Below, piece by piece: positions 1 to 12,400 of a stretch of 64,000 nucleotides of DNA. The position numbers and the translations under genes were made by a program. The stretch comes from Apis mellifera. Taxonomy: Eukaryota; Arthropoda; Insecta; Hymenoptera; Apidae. Numbering within the stretch: the first letter of the stretch is position 1; every line of letters begins with the position of its first letter. The DNA is taken from positions 4,010,501-4,074,500 of the forward strand of contig NC_037639.1 of assembly GCF_003254395.2 (NCBI RefSeq), in the 5' to 3' direction. Under the pieces are notes generated by a model. It was not told the DNA's origin. It was given only the letters and a program-made list of their open reading frames with translations, and ran no database searches.

Positions 1-1827
1 TTTACAAAATTAATCTTCATAACTGCCATAAATGTAATATAAAATGAAAAAAGAAAAAAAAAAAAAAGAATAAAGAAAAATATCCTTCAAAAATATGGAA
101 AAAAGCTATCATCAAAGTATCAAAGATAACAATACTGTTATTCCTTTTTTTTTTTTATAAAAAGTTTCGTAAAATTCATATTTCATTTCTCGTTCCATTC
201 AATTAATTTAATAAAAATTGAAAAAAAAAAACAAAGTTTCATAATAAATATTACCATGAAAAATATACATGTTTCAGTCCATATTATCAGTCGACTATTC
301 GCCATCAACACAGACTCGTTAACGTCTCTCTACTAATTATTGTAATTCCTCTTCTCAACCGAATCAGTTCGAAGATTATTCGAAATTAATTGGATCGGGG
401 GGGTCTGAATTCGTAGCCCTGGATAATTTTGAAACCATCACGTGAAAATTTTTTTGTCTGCAATGACGATCCACTCTCAGAAAATTAACGCCACCAATTC
501 TCTCTCGTTTTACAATAAAATTGTTCGTCTCGATGACCGGCTCCTTTAATCAATTAACGGGTGTTAAAGTGCCAGACGTGATTCGTATCAAAATTATTAT
601 CGAGGGCACATGATTTATTTTGCAACTCGAGTATCTTGTATTAACGCAAGGTTTTATAACGAGCTAATTAACGAATTTCTGGTACGATAAGATTAGTTGA
701 TAGGCGAATCGGTTATTTAAAATTAATTGGACGAAGAGGATGCAAAAATGGTTTTTGTTAATTAATTTTAAACCGTCTTCTACACGCGAACCACTTTCGT
801 TCGTCGAAGATTAATTTTCAGGAAACTTCCTTTTTATTTTACCGTAAAATCGTTTGGTTTAATGTATATTTCTTATGATTAATTTTTTACATTTAATAAT
901 TACAATATTATCAGTGTATTTTCCCTTTAACATTTGCAAATTTTGGTTATCAAGCAATAAAAAACATTTTTATTTCTTGAAACAACAAATTTCAATTACT
1001 ATATTATTTTTATCTTGAAAGGAAGATTATTTAAAACCGTGTAAATTATCTTCAAATAATTTCTTTCAATGTTAATACAATTGATAATATTATTTTAAAG
1101 ATTTTATTTTAAGAAATCGTATAATCATATCCATATGAATAGTTCTTCGTACATTCAAAATTAAATTCTAACGTTAATTACACACCTTGATAAATTAATT
1201 CAATTATCTAACCTAATTTAAAGTTACAATTTCCTTTATTCTACTTTCAAATTGAATCGAATAACCCGATAATTAATGGAAGATCGTTAATTTTCAATGG
1301 CAGAAAATTCAATTGAAAAATCCACCATCGTTAATATGAATTTCAACCCCTTCTCTTTCTCACCAATAACAACCTTCACATAATCGAATTTCATTAAATT
1401 ACAAAACAACCATATATATACCCCATATTCTATTACGATTAAACAAATAATTACGCAAACTTGCGCCCGGAAAATTATACGAAATCAATGCACGTTAATT
1501 CGAAATTCGTGAACAAGAAGTCTCGTGACCAATCTTCCTCGAAAATATATATATATATCACTGTATCGGTCCAGTTGGACGTATAATAACGCGTAATTAA
1601 AATGCAGTGGCGGATCGGCCGGCAGTTACTTGTTACGAATGCAATTCGCGTATCGACGCAGTTAATTTTGGAGTCAGGGAAGGAACCATCGACGCCACGG
1701 AACCAGAATGAACGCGAAAATTGAATAAAAAAGAAAGTTGAACGAAATTGGTATTGCGGGGGAAGTTGAAAGTATTCCGAGGGAGATTTGCATGTAACGA
1801 TATTGGAGAGGATATTTTGAACGGAAG

Positions 1828-1861
1828 TATTGCACAATACTGGATATTGTATTGTGCAATA
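1828..1861. other. Short perfect hairpin (13-bp stem, 8-nt loop)
   Basis: The arms TATTGCACAATAC and GTATTGTGCAATA are exact reverse complements around the loop TGGATATT. One further G-U pair can form outside. At about 34 nt it is short for a microRNA precursor, and the flanks do not extend the stem. The 5' arm contains ATTGCAC, the seed of the miR-92/25 family, but the remaining bases do not match that family. Confidence 0.5.
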
Positions 1862-2422
1862 TGTACGCGTGGATACGTAAGGGTGGCGTGTAATTCGGAG
1901 GTTTTTTTTTTTTTTTATTTATGCGAATGATTCGATATATTTTCGTTTCCAAAAATTCAAATAAAAGAAATAAGTTATGATATTGAAGGTATATTCATTT
2001 TTATAATAAATAATTCGTATTTAGGTATATTTTCGATGACAAAAATTCAAATCAACGAGATACATGGAATTTATTTAGAGAAATATTAGGTTTGTAATTC
2101 AAGTATTTATTCTGATTAAGATTAATTTCAATTTTTCAAATATATACTCTCTCTAAACTTCATTAAATCTGAAATCTGAGGGAAATAAGACAGTATTGAA
2201 TTAATTTACCATTGTAGAATTAATACAGAAATATCAGGAATGTTCTGTTATTTTAAATATTGCGAAATATTTCAAATATTTCCTTTTTGCAAATTAAGTT
2301 AATAAAAATTAAATTGCAGTTATTTAAAAAAAATGTATTTATACTTCTTAAAAATTTTAATGAGTTAAAAGCTTTTAAAAATTTAATTAAAAAAAATATA
2401 TATTTTTATAAATAAAACTTAC

Positions 2423-2456
2423 CTTGTTAGAATTATAGCTTGGACAGTAGAATGAA
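2423..2456 (-). other. Speculative 34-nt micro-exon candidate
   Basis: On the minus strand a pyrimidine-rich run ending CAACTGTTCAG is followed 34 nt later by AACAAG|GTAAGTTTT, a consensus donor. Only one frame through the segment is open; it reads SFYCPSYNSNK and needs one leading base from the previous exon. That entry phase (2) does not match the exit phase (1) of the semaphorin exon at 33224-33311, so it cannot be spliced directly to that exon and remain open in this frame. It could be a non-coding or alternative exon, or chance. Confidence 0.12.
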
Positions 2457-2919
2457 CTGAACAGTTGATTAAAGGAGTTAAAAACAGTAAAGCTGGTAAA
2501 ATATTAGCAATTTAACTTTGTCAAGTGTACAACAATTCATACAAGGCATCGAATTTAACGATGATTTACGACATGAAAACATTCGCTGTATCTCTGATTT
2601 ATTAACAAAAGCAAGGTGTAAAATATATTTTACAATTATCCTTTCTTTCTCTTTCTTCATTTTCCCTTCTACGCATAACGTTACATCTCTTATCGACAAA
2701 TTTCGGTAAAATTTAATCTTTCCATCGCAAGAACTGGAACGAGTATTCGCCATTGGTGAAAAAGATTCGACGATTTCACCAAAAGTTTAACTTTTAATTA
2801 CCGACCGTTCATTTCCGACACGATGCTGATAAAAACTATTTGAACGTTCGCCAGATGAAAAAGGGAAAAATATGACACGAAAATGCCCTAACAATCGTTT
2901 AACAGTGTTGGAGTATGTA

Positions 2920-3116
2920 CAGTGGCTTCAAAAAGTATCGTAAGCATCATGATAATTTTTTTAAATTCGACTTAATGAATCATTTTTAAGAAATTGGAGA
3001 GATCAATTTATTTTAATTTAATTTAATTTAATTTAATTTAAAAAATGCAAACAAAATCTTTGAAATATAAGAAAATATATTATTGTAGATTTCTGTCATA
3101 CTTTTTGCAATCACTG
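2920..3116. mobile_element. 197-bp Tc1/mariner-type MITE
   Basis: The left end reads CAGTGGCTTCAAAAAGTAT. The reverse complement of the right end reads CAGTGATTGCAAAAAGTAT, a match at 16 of 19 positions. Both ends sit directly against TA (2918-2919 and 3117-3118), the target duplicated by Tc1/mariner transposases, and the flanks extend to GTAC on both sides. Termini of the CAGTG...AAAAGTAT kind are common in this superfamily. The interior is AT-rich, encodes no transposase, and contains five to six tandem AATTT units at 3011-3040. It is therefore a non-autonomous element that needs a transposase supplied elsewhere. It sits inside the presumed 3'-side semaphorin intron. The assignment to Tc1/mariner rests on ends and target site only. 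Confidence 0.75.
3011..3040. repeat. (AATTT)n pentanucleotide repeat inside the MITE
   Basis: About six uninterrupted ATTTA/AATTT units. They lie centrally in the 2920-3116 element, so the microsatellite probably grew after, or travelled with, the insertion. Confidence 0.8.
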
Positions 3117-4919
3117 TACATTTGTCGAAACGTTTTTCTCTTCTTACACGCACGCGAAAAACGCGAAAGGTTTAATTGACAGAGAAGAGAGAAAGGAAGA
3201 AAAGAATCGAGAATAGAAACTACGAAATAGCGGATTTGTTTGTTCGCCTTGTTTTCCTTCAAGTATACGAGATCATGAATCGACAGTTCGATAACAACTG
3301 TGCACGATATCTTGTACTTTTTAGACACGGCAACTTCGATTAATTCGACGTTCGACTGCAGCTCTCTCTTTGTTCTCCGGTTTTTTTGTTCAAGCATCGG
3401 GTAAACTTCCGATCAAGATGATGTTTTCATTCGGATTAAACGTAATGGATGATTGTCTCTTTTCGGGTGAAGAGAAATGCGATTTGAAAGAAATAGTTGA
3501 AACAAAGTCGTTTCAAAGGGTTCTTTTGTTGCGTTTGTTATATAAAGTACAATGCTGATATATATATATAGAGAGAGAGAAGAAAATATTGTTATTTAGA
3601 ATAGAGAAAATTATTTAGAATGATGTTGAAAGGATTCTTTTAAATTTTGTAGCGACTTTATTTATTTATAATAAATTTTCAATATAATAATTCTGATCAT
3701 GTGAATTTCATATTATGATATGTATGGATTAATACGTTTTATATTTTATTTTATAGGTTCTCATATTTCTAAAGATTGATTCGTATAATTGTTATAATTG
3801 GAATTTTCAGTTATATTTATCGTATTAATTATCAATCCCTTAATTATGCACCGTAGTTTCGCGATAATTGCTAAATTATATGAATTATTTTCCAATTAAG
3901 TAAATCACATTTGTGAAATTATTATATCCATTTCTATTCTCACGGATTCTACCTGGAATACTTGATTACCTCAATAATTACTAATAACTACTAGTAATTA
4001 CAATTGTTGCAATTCATTTATTAAACTTACTTATCGAGCCAATTAATTTGTTACTTCATAATGGTTTCATTATTCGTTACTTTTGCCGATAATTTTACAA
4101 ATAAACAAAAAATGTTGATTAATTTTTACATTATTCGTTTATTTATTTTTTCATTCAACCACGTAAACTCTTTCATACAAAATTCACCATGGCACCAGGC
4201 AACGATTTAATATTTATACGACGATATTTTCCACTTTTGCTCGCGAATAGAATACACTAGTATTCGCGGGGGAAAAAAATCAAAGCACTCCATATAATGA
4301 AATCCTCGCGAATTGTATACACCCTCTACGCAAAGAAAACGCAACAAAAGCAGCTCATTCGCAATTCAAGCAACGAAGCAACCTATCGTGACTCCCTGCA
4401 TTCAAATTTTAAGTAAGTACAAGCAATACTCCCTCTTCTTTCTTGAATTTCGAGAAAACCGACCGCACCGTCATTGCGTTTTAAAATATACAACGATTTA
4501 CGAATATATATTAGAAAATTTGTTGTAAACAAAACTGTTAACAATAAAATATACACGTAATACTTCTTGCTCTTCCAATTACTGACGATTATTATTAATC
4601 CAATATCCAATTACTACCTCCAATTAAGACAAAAATACCAAGGATTATGCATGTAAAAATCAGATAAACTTTAAACCAATTTCTTCCAAAAAATTTTCTT
4701 AACGAATTATTAATAAGATTTCCTTTTTCCGTTTCCCCTCTTTACTTGATCGCGCATATAAAAATTCCTCGAGACAGAAAAAACCTTGTCTTGCGCATAC
4801 AAAAGTAGTTCAATTTTCTCGTTAATAAACAAATTAATCGGAGAATCGACTTTGATTCTTGCTCAAATATATTTCTTGCTTAGATAAAGCTTCCTAAAGA
4901 TTATCATTGGAATACCATT

Positions 4920-5330
4920 GGAAAAGTTACGAGGGTTGCTTGGTTAAGAGGGGCGAATATCCAAGGTTTCGGGCGAAAATGCGATGACAAGGGTACGGGG
5001 TTTAGATATAGTCTATACTACATGCCACGTTATTTGTGTCACTATTATTAGACCGGTATGTGGACATTGCACTTGCACTGGGCGGAACGATGGAGGCCGC
5101 CGTTGATTCGGCTTTGTTAACGGCTAACGACTAAGGTCCGGCCCGCTTTATTCCGTCATATAAATTTTACGCCCGTGTATTAACCCAGGTTTGCCATAAT
5201 AACGCGGCGGAATGACTTACGTCGACTCCGTCGGTTCCACCGCCAACCCGGTCTAAGTAGAACAGAACTAAATTGGACCGCGCCGTGTGAAATCTTCCTT
5301 TGAGGATTTCGTCCCCGTTTTGAAAAAAAA
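4920..5330. other. GC-rich, CpG-containing non-coding island
   Basis: The island is a clear compositional break from the AT-rich sequence on both sides, with few homopolymers and many CG dinucleotides. On the minus strand it contains GTCGAC|GTAAGTCA, a good donor-like site (GT at 5220-5219), preceded by an open frame back to about 5367 that ends LVLFYLDRVGGGTDGVD. No convincing acceptor is present and the peptide matches nothing I recognise. A conserved enhancer-like element or chance are both possible. Confidence 0.3.
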
Positions 5331-5891
5331 TGGAATTTAAAAATGGATTATTAAGACTTTAAGATCTTGGATGTCTTCCGAGCTGGATTAAACAGAATGG
5401 ATGTCCACTTTTTCAATTTACATCTTCATCGTTAATATTTGAAAATCTCTGTAAGATTAGAATTTTGTTTATTTTCTTCATTTTTCTGTACATCGAATTT
5501 TCAATTCTATCGAAATTTCACAATTCGAAGGTTTTAATTAAAGATGCAGCGAATATCGATCCTGCCTAAGAATCGAGGATAATTCATATTTACACGAGGC
5601 AATTTTACACGTGGATCCTGATTTCTCACTTTTCTACTTGTTTTGTAAGATTCGGAGGAGACAGACGCAGAGGAAGAGGGCAAGAGGGCGCGGAGAATCA
5701 GATCGAAGAGGATCAACGATGGCTCCACCCCGAATCCATCAGACTTACAACGCTAAACCCTAAATACGCGTTGCACGCTTGGATTCGTAATACCTAAGAC
5801 AAGGTTTCCTATCCGCTCTAGTTGTTCTCATCCTCATCCGACGTTGGTATTACGCATATTACACGTGTCGCGAGTATTCACGAACCCCGAT

Positions 5892-5910
5892 GCCACGACA
5901 GTGTCGTGGC
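5892..5910. other. 19-bp perfect odd palindrome
   Basis: GCCACGACA-G-TGTCGTGGC has nine paired bases on each side of a single central G. This geometry suits a dimeric DNA-binding protein better than an RNA hairpin, because a one-base loop cannot fold. It sits in a GC-richer patch of the 3'-side intron. No specific factor is assigned. Confidence 0.5.
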
Positions 5911-8900
5911 TGGTTAGATATGATAGTAATTATGTTCAACGTTATGCGCACCCGTGTGTATTATTGGCTTCCACCGGTGTATGAAAGTGAAAGGGTTGGA
6001 AGAGTTTTAATTGCCACGCAATTAATGTAACAAGACGAATAATTTTGATTTTAATTCGTGACTCGTAATCTTCTTCTATTGAAATATATAAATAAAAAAA
6101 AGTTGAACACAGTTTTGTCATTATGAAGAATATATAGTTTGGCTGGTTAGGTTAAGTAAATGTATGTATTTTGTAATATTTGAAATATTGATCAACGATA
6201 ATTTTCAAATTTATAGATCTTTGTAGAAATTAATAACTGGGAAAAATTTTTGTTATAGAATTAAAAGTTGTAACATTTTATTTGTTATTGGAAAATTTGC
6301 TTTGATATTTTTTTGCTTGGGATGTAATTAATGATGTAATAATAGTAGGAGGAATATTGGAAGAATAATTTTCTACTTTGATATGATAAAAATATTATTC
6401 TAAATAATTATATTCACGGATTTCTCTTATATTTTATAAAAGAAATCTGTTACGTGACAATTAAATTACTACAGGATCAATAAAATAATCAGAATAAGCA
6501 GAATAAAACTTCTGAAGTTATTAAATTTAAATCCGTTCTGTATAGTATCAATTTCATTGCATTCTATGTTGAGAATAATCTGATTTTGTTACTTTATTAA
6601 ATTGTTAATTACGTATTTTTTTAATTAATAAAAATTACATTTATTATAATAATCTAATCATTATCTATTATTACAATGATTGATTTATTATAATTTCAAA
6701 ATAGAATTTATATTTTAATTATAATTGGATATTTCTTATATTCTTTCATCAATTTTGTATAAAATTATAAATATGTATAAATAAAAAAGAAAATAATTTA
6801 AAATTCAACTTATTCATTATTTTATGTTATATAATAATTACCAAATAACAGAGATAAAATATACAACAGAATATTAAAAATTAAATATAAAATATTTAAA
6901 AAAATATTTTTATGATAAGTCGTATTATTATATGAATAAATTATTTTATGTATTTTTAATAAATAAAGACAACTATTATCGATTCGAAATTCATTTACAA
7001 AAAATTTAAACAAATATCACGTTATCATTTATCACTCTTTTCTTCATCTATTTATTTATTTATTTCGATCATCATAATTCTTCACAAATCACAAAAAAAA
7101 AGCAACAATTTATAATTTCATAATCTCATATTATAAATCGATCAATCGTTTTACACAATATTCTACTCGAACGACAAAGTTTCGAAAATTTCTAAATGGA
7201 TTTCAGATTCTCGAGAATTGAACCATCGAGAGTGTGAGATAAAGAGGTTAATGCGGAAGTGATACGATTACACGACTGGAAACTTCACTCGAACTAAATC
7301 TAATTGAATAGAAATTTCACCTACTGTCGAGATAAAGTAACCAATCTTTCCAATGTCTATAAAAACATTTTGCGAGGACGAGAAAAAAGAGGGGAAAGAA
7401 ATAAATAGGGAAATAAAGAAGGAAAGAGGATTATTCATTATGAAAATTTTAAACTGAATTCTTTTTTTTAATCGTATACCCACGTTGAAATAATACGTTG
7501 AAATAATAATTCAACGGGGTGTATAATTAAAAAGCGTATGGAAAAAATGGAAATTTGACACGATCAGGCAATTTGTTGCTCGTAATAATTATATTTGATT
7601 TATATACACTTTGTTCAGAATATATAAATGATATTATCGTTCGCTGTACGCTGTACAGACGTCATAAATAGTGATTATTCCTAACTACGTATTCATACAT
7701 CGTTTGTTCTAACATATGCGAGTTGGCAACATGTCCAGATCCCGAGGATTCGTGGAAATCGTGTTAGGATGATAAATCTCCATTTCGCTTTAATAAAATC
7801 ATAGGGGCTAAATCAATAAAAGGGAAAAATTAAATAACTTTGATTCGGCCATTTTAATTTAATTAATTATCGTAATTTATCAACGACTGAAAATTAATTT
7901 TTGCAAAATCACCTCCCTCAAAATTGGATTTTTTAATTTTAGCTCGAGGTCTTTGGTTAAATAGAATTTCATACGTTAAAATAAGTAATTCGTTATTTAG
8001 TTAAAAAAGATGATAATCTATTTGTTTCGTTCATTTTATGCATTTTCAATTTTACATACATCGTAATCTATGTATTATCGTAATTAATGTAATTTATACA
8101 GTTAACCGTGCAAAGTCATAAATTTAAAATTTCGAATAGATTTTAATATGGTTTATTCAATTTCTATATTTTTAATTTCAAAGTATCATAACGTGTTATT
8201 AATTCAATTATGATTAATTTACATCGTGTATTTTGCTTATTTCATTATATCATGCAACGTTTAGTTTTATTATTTTTTGATAATTTAATCATATTAATAT
8301 CAATAAATAATGATATGTTATTTCATATGATTTGAATAATCTTGAATTAAATCAATACGAATGAAACTTATTTCAAATTCAATTTAATTATTAACAATAC
8401 TTCTACGCTTAAATTTTTCAATTTAAACTTTTATTTTCAAGATATATATTTCTTTTTCAATTTTCAAGATGAAGATGACATACAAACCTCAATGCAATGC
8501 AATTCAACGTGTACGTAGAACGAGATAACATCGTGATATTTTTTTTCTTCTTCTTCTGAGGCTTCTGAATAAAGAAAATACGTATAAAATGCAGGAAGTG
8601 AGAATAGAGAAGTTTGAAAATACTTTAATAAACCAAAGAATGCAATTATTTGCGAACGGGCTCGGGGACTCGCAGAAAATACACGATCACTTTCCGGAAA
8701 CGGATACGCTCGTTCGAGGACCATTCTGCATTCTGACGTGGCACATACGTGAACAAAATATGTTTCCGCTTTTTATAATGCAACGCGTTTTCCGTGGATA
8801 TCTTTTACAGTATAAATTCGATGAATAATATTCCCCTGGACTTCCACTTTCCTGATTCATTCTCATTTTTCTCGCATATTAAATTTCATTTTGATAAAAA

Positions 8901-9395
8901 GTAACGTGAAATTATTCGCGTTAATTGCTAACGCAAGATTGAACATACTTTTGTAATAAAATAATTTAAAACCACGATTGATCGAAAATTTTTAATTCTT
9001 AATACAAATATTCGAGTTCGAGAAAAAACAATTTTCAGAAAATTCCTAAGTAACGATAAAATCGTTAACAACAGAATTCTCCGTCAACGCTGCCAATTCA
9101 AATAAATCTCGCATGCAAACTTCATCATTTATCTCCAAACTTCGTTCAACTTCGTTCAACGAAGCGACCCCTATCTCGCTTTTTCCATTCCCCAAATTCA
9201 CAAAACTTGCCTATCTTCCCCGACAACGACTTATTAACATATACTCGTCCAAAATAGGATGACTTTTAAGACGAGTTTCGCTCGTCGGATTTTCCATTCA
9301 GAAGGGACGATTTAACATTCTCGTAACAACGACGTACACCGATTATATAAAATTAGCATATTTATATAATTTTCGGTTAAACTTGGCCACGTAGT

Positions 9396-9412
9396 AAAAA
9401 AAAAAAAAAAAA
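9396..9412. repeat. Poly-A tract (17)
   Basis: An uninterrupted A run separating AT-rich sequence from a GC-richer block (about 9430-9720). No retrotransposon body was recognised upstream. Confidence 0.9.
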
Positions 9413-12400
9413 GCAAGTTGTCGTTGCTCTCAACACGGGCGATAAATCCACGCGTCTATGAAATATGGATAACCAATCTCGTGGCGAAAGGCGCCAAGCT
9501 TGTTAGATTTTATACTTGGCTGTCACTTGGTTACGACACATGGGACATATTACACGTGTACACAAGCCGTGTTTGTGCACGACGATCGCATTGACCGTGG
9601 CAAACGGTCGTAGCTCTCATGAAATTTCTTCTTTCGACGGGGAATGAAACGTAATTTTGTGGGATAACCGATCGAAGGTTAATTAAACTTCTGACCGAAT
9701 ACGAGCCCCTCTCGATTATGACGAGGGGAAAAAATTTACAGACTTTTTATTTCGCTCGATTTTTCGCTGTAAATAGGAATAAACGATAATTCTTTTGATT
9801 AGAATTTTGTTCCTTGATTAATAACTGATCGATTTCTAAACATCAAGTTATTATTATAAATATATTCTATAAATTCTCATTGTTTAGTTTAAATCTCTTT
9901 GCCACGTAGAATACTCGGTAGCGAATTTTATTTTATTTATTTTCGAGGAAATTTATAGATTCGTTGAATAAACGATTCAAACTTGACTTTGTTAACCGAG
10001 CACGCCCACGCGTAACATATAGATTTCCGGGGAAAGAGAACGTTTGATAGAGATATTTATGAACATCTACCATCGTATATTCCGAACTCTGAGTTATATA
10101 CACAGAATATGCTCTCTATTTCTTTCTTTCTTTTTACGGGAAAGAATAAATTCCTTGTTCAATTAACATTTGAAATCTATTTTTGTGATGCTTTGATGTA
10201 ATTAAGAAGGAAAAAATTAAGTCCAATTTTTTTTTTAAAAGATACATAGAAATGATTTTGAAATAAAGTTAATCAACTTTTTTTCTTCTAAGAATAAATG
10301 TAATTCGTTCGAAAAATTTTAGATTCTCGAAGGAGGGAGAAGTTCGTATTTCCAAAGTTTCCCCTCCTGAACTTTTCGGTACTTGCTTGTAAAACGATTA
10401 TTAACGCGGAAAATGTAGAACGATTAAGTTATTGAATTGAAGAGTGGCTGCGAATCAGATGGTTTAACTTCAATTAACGGTATAATGAAGCATTGTTAGA
10501 CAGTTTCGTGTTATATTGTTTTGCCTCGAAGTTTAACAAATTGTTTCAGCCTCGAGAATCGTCGGAAAATCTCTGGTTCTCCGGGAATTTTTCCTCGATT
10601 TTATTCAATAGTACAAAAATATCGATCGTTTTTCCTTACAATGTAAGATATAATATCAATTAACAATGAAAATCTGTAATACAAACTTAAAATTATATAA
10701 ACAATACCCCTTTCCTATTTTCTCTTTTCTCTCCAATTACCTTACTACTTCTCTCTCGGCTTCGCGGTTTCGTAACCGCATTAAATATTCAAATCCAGTT
10801 TATCCGAATCCTAAGAGGCATTAATTTCACTATTTCTGGTACAACTAACCTCCAACCATCGTGTTTACCGTAATTAAATCGCTCGAATCTAAAAGTGGTG
10901 TAAATTCGACCCGACGATATCTATTTCACCAACACAACAATTACACACAAATTATCAGTTGGCCGACGCTTGGAGGATCCAATAAGGATCACGAACGTTG
11001 TTTTCGCTAATTTCCACGGAAAAATCGAACCGCGAACTCGGCCGCAAGCCGCGATTAAACTCGAGAGATTCGAACGAACGGGAGAGGGAGGGGCCCCGTC
11101 TTCCGGTGGGGCAAGAGGGTGGAAGACGAGCAACCGTTCCGGTAAATAAGCTTCTGCGGTTTGCCGGATTTCATGGTGGATTCGAGTCTACGAAATACAA
11201 CCGTTCGTTCCGGCGGAATGCCTGTTGCCAACCAACGATCGAACCGGTCCGCGTGGATTCGCTTAATTTCCCCTGCAATCGATATTTGTGGAGAGAAAAA
11301 GTCGTAGGATAGGAGTTGGATGTTATTTGTCTATCCGACTATTCGAAAAGCGTCTAACGAAAACTTTTGCCGGGATAAAGTTGTTGGTTAAAGATGGGGA
11401 AGAATGTTCTTTTTTTTTTTTGAGCGCGATATACCCATTATTGGCTGCTGGTTTATCTGAATGATGTTTCTAATGTATTTTTTTAGAAATAAGTTGTTTT
11501 AATATCATTGAACATTTACAAGGATAATAAATATATATATACAATATTAACGGAAATATAATATTGAAAATCAATTAGCAATATTTTAATAATAGCGAAA
11601 TTATTAGAGTATTATTATTATCGCATCGCATTATTATTATTTATTATTAATTATTAGAATTCTATTATTGGTTCTCCTATGGGATCCAATCCCAAAATCG
11701 AATGGTCAATTAATATCATATATTTGTATCTTATAAATAAAACAAAAATATGCATGTGCATAAAATCTAAACATATATTAACAAAAATAATGATTGCTTT
11801 CGTATCAATCATTGGCCAGGCAAAAAATTTATCATTCTCAAAACCCTCATCCCCCTTTTAAAAATTTTAAAGAAGAGCCAATTAATTGCAACCAAAAAAA
11901 AAAAAGAAAAAAAAGAGAGAGAAAAAACGCGTAACAATCAATGGAAACCGCAACACTTGGAAACGTATTACGTTCGTATAATATCGTTACCATCCACCGT
12001 TCACATTTAATGCCGGCAGAAATAAATGTGCACTCCCGATACAATTAAGCCATTACAATCATTCCTCCCGGCCGTGTGCCGAGGACGAACGTAGAACGCA
12101 TTCACGAACAGCCGGATCGTAAATTTGCACGTTTGCCCGTAGGGCACGTGATGTGCGTAATCTAATAGTTATCGGATGACTCGATTATTGGTTACAACGG
12201 GGAGGGCGATTGTTGCTCCGGGCTTCGTAAAATCCCCCACTGCGTTTTATTCGACTCGGTACGCGCGCGGAATGTGGCCAATCGTGAACTGGCAAACGTC
12301 TATTCAGAACAGTTTGCCATTTGATCGACCAGAGTTGACAAAGCGAGATCCGATATTTGCGCTGTTAATGGAACAGCCTTAAATTCGACGTATCAATCTT

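Larger units (their letters stand above)
1..2917. other. AT-rich non-coding sequence (presumed semaphorin intron, 3' side)
   Basis: It holds an A-rich stretch at about 45-75, a T12 run at 145-156, a T15 run at 1902-1916, the hairpin at 1828-1861 and the micro-exon candidate at 2423-2456. The block at about 1590-1880 is GC-richer. Open frames here are short and low-complexity; no gene is seen. Confidence 0.6.
3119..9395. other. Non-coding sequence (presumed intron)
   Basis: A (TA)n(GA)n compound repeat sits at about 3558-3581. GC-richer islands are at about 4920-5330 and 5600-5990. Sequence from about 6010 to 7200 and 7800 to 8460 is extremely AT-rich. An imperfect hairpin pairs about 7473-7490 with 7508-7526 around repeated CGTTGAAATAAT. 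Tandem ACTTCGTTCA units occur near 9145-9165. No coding exon is recognised. Confidence 0.6.
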
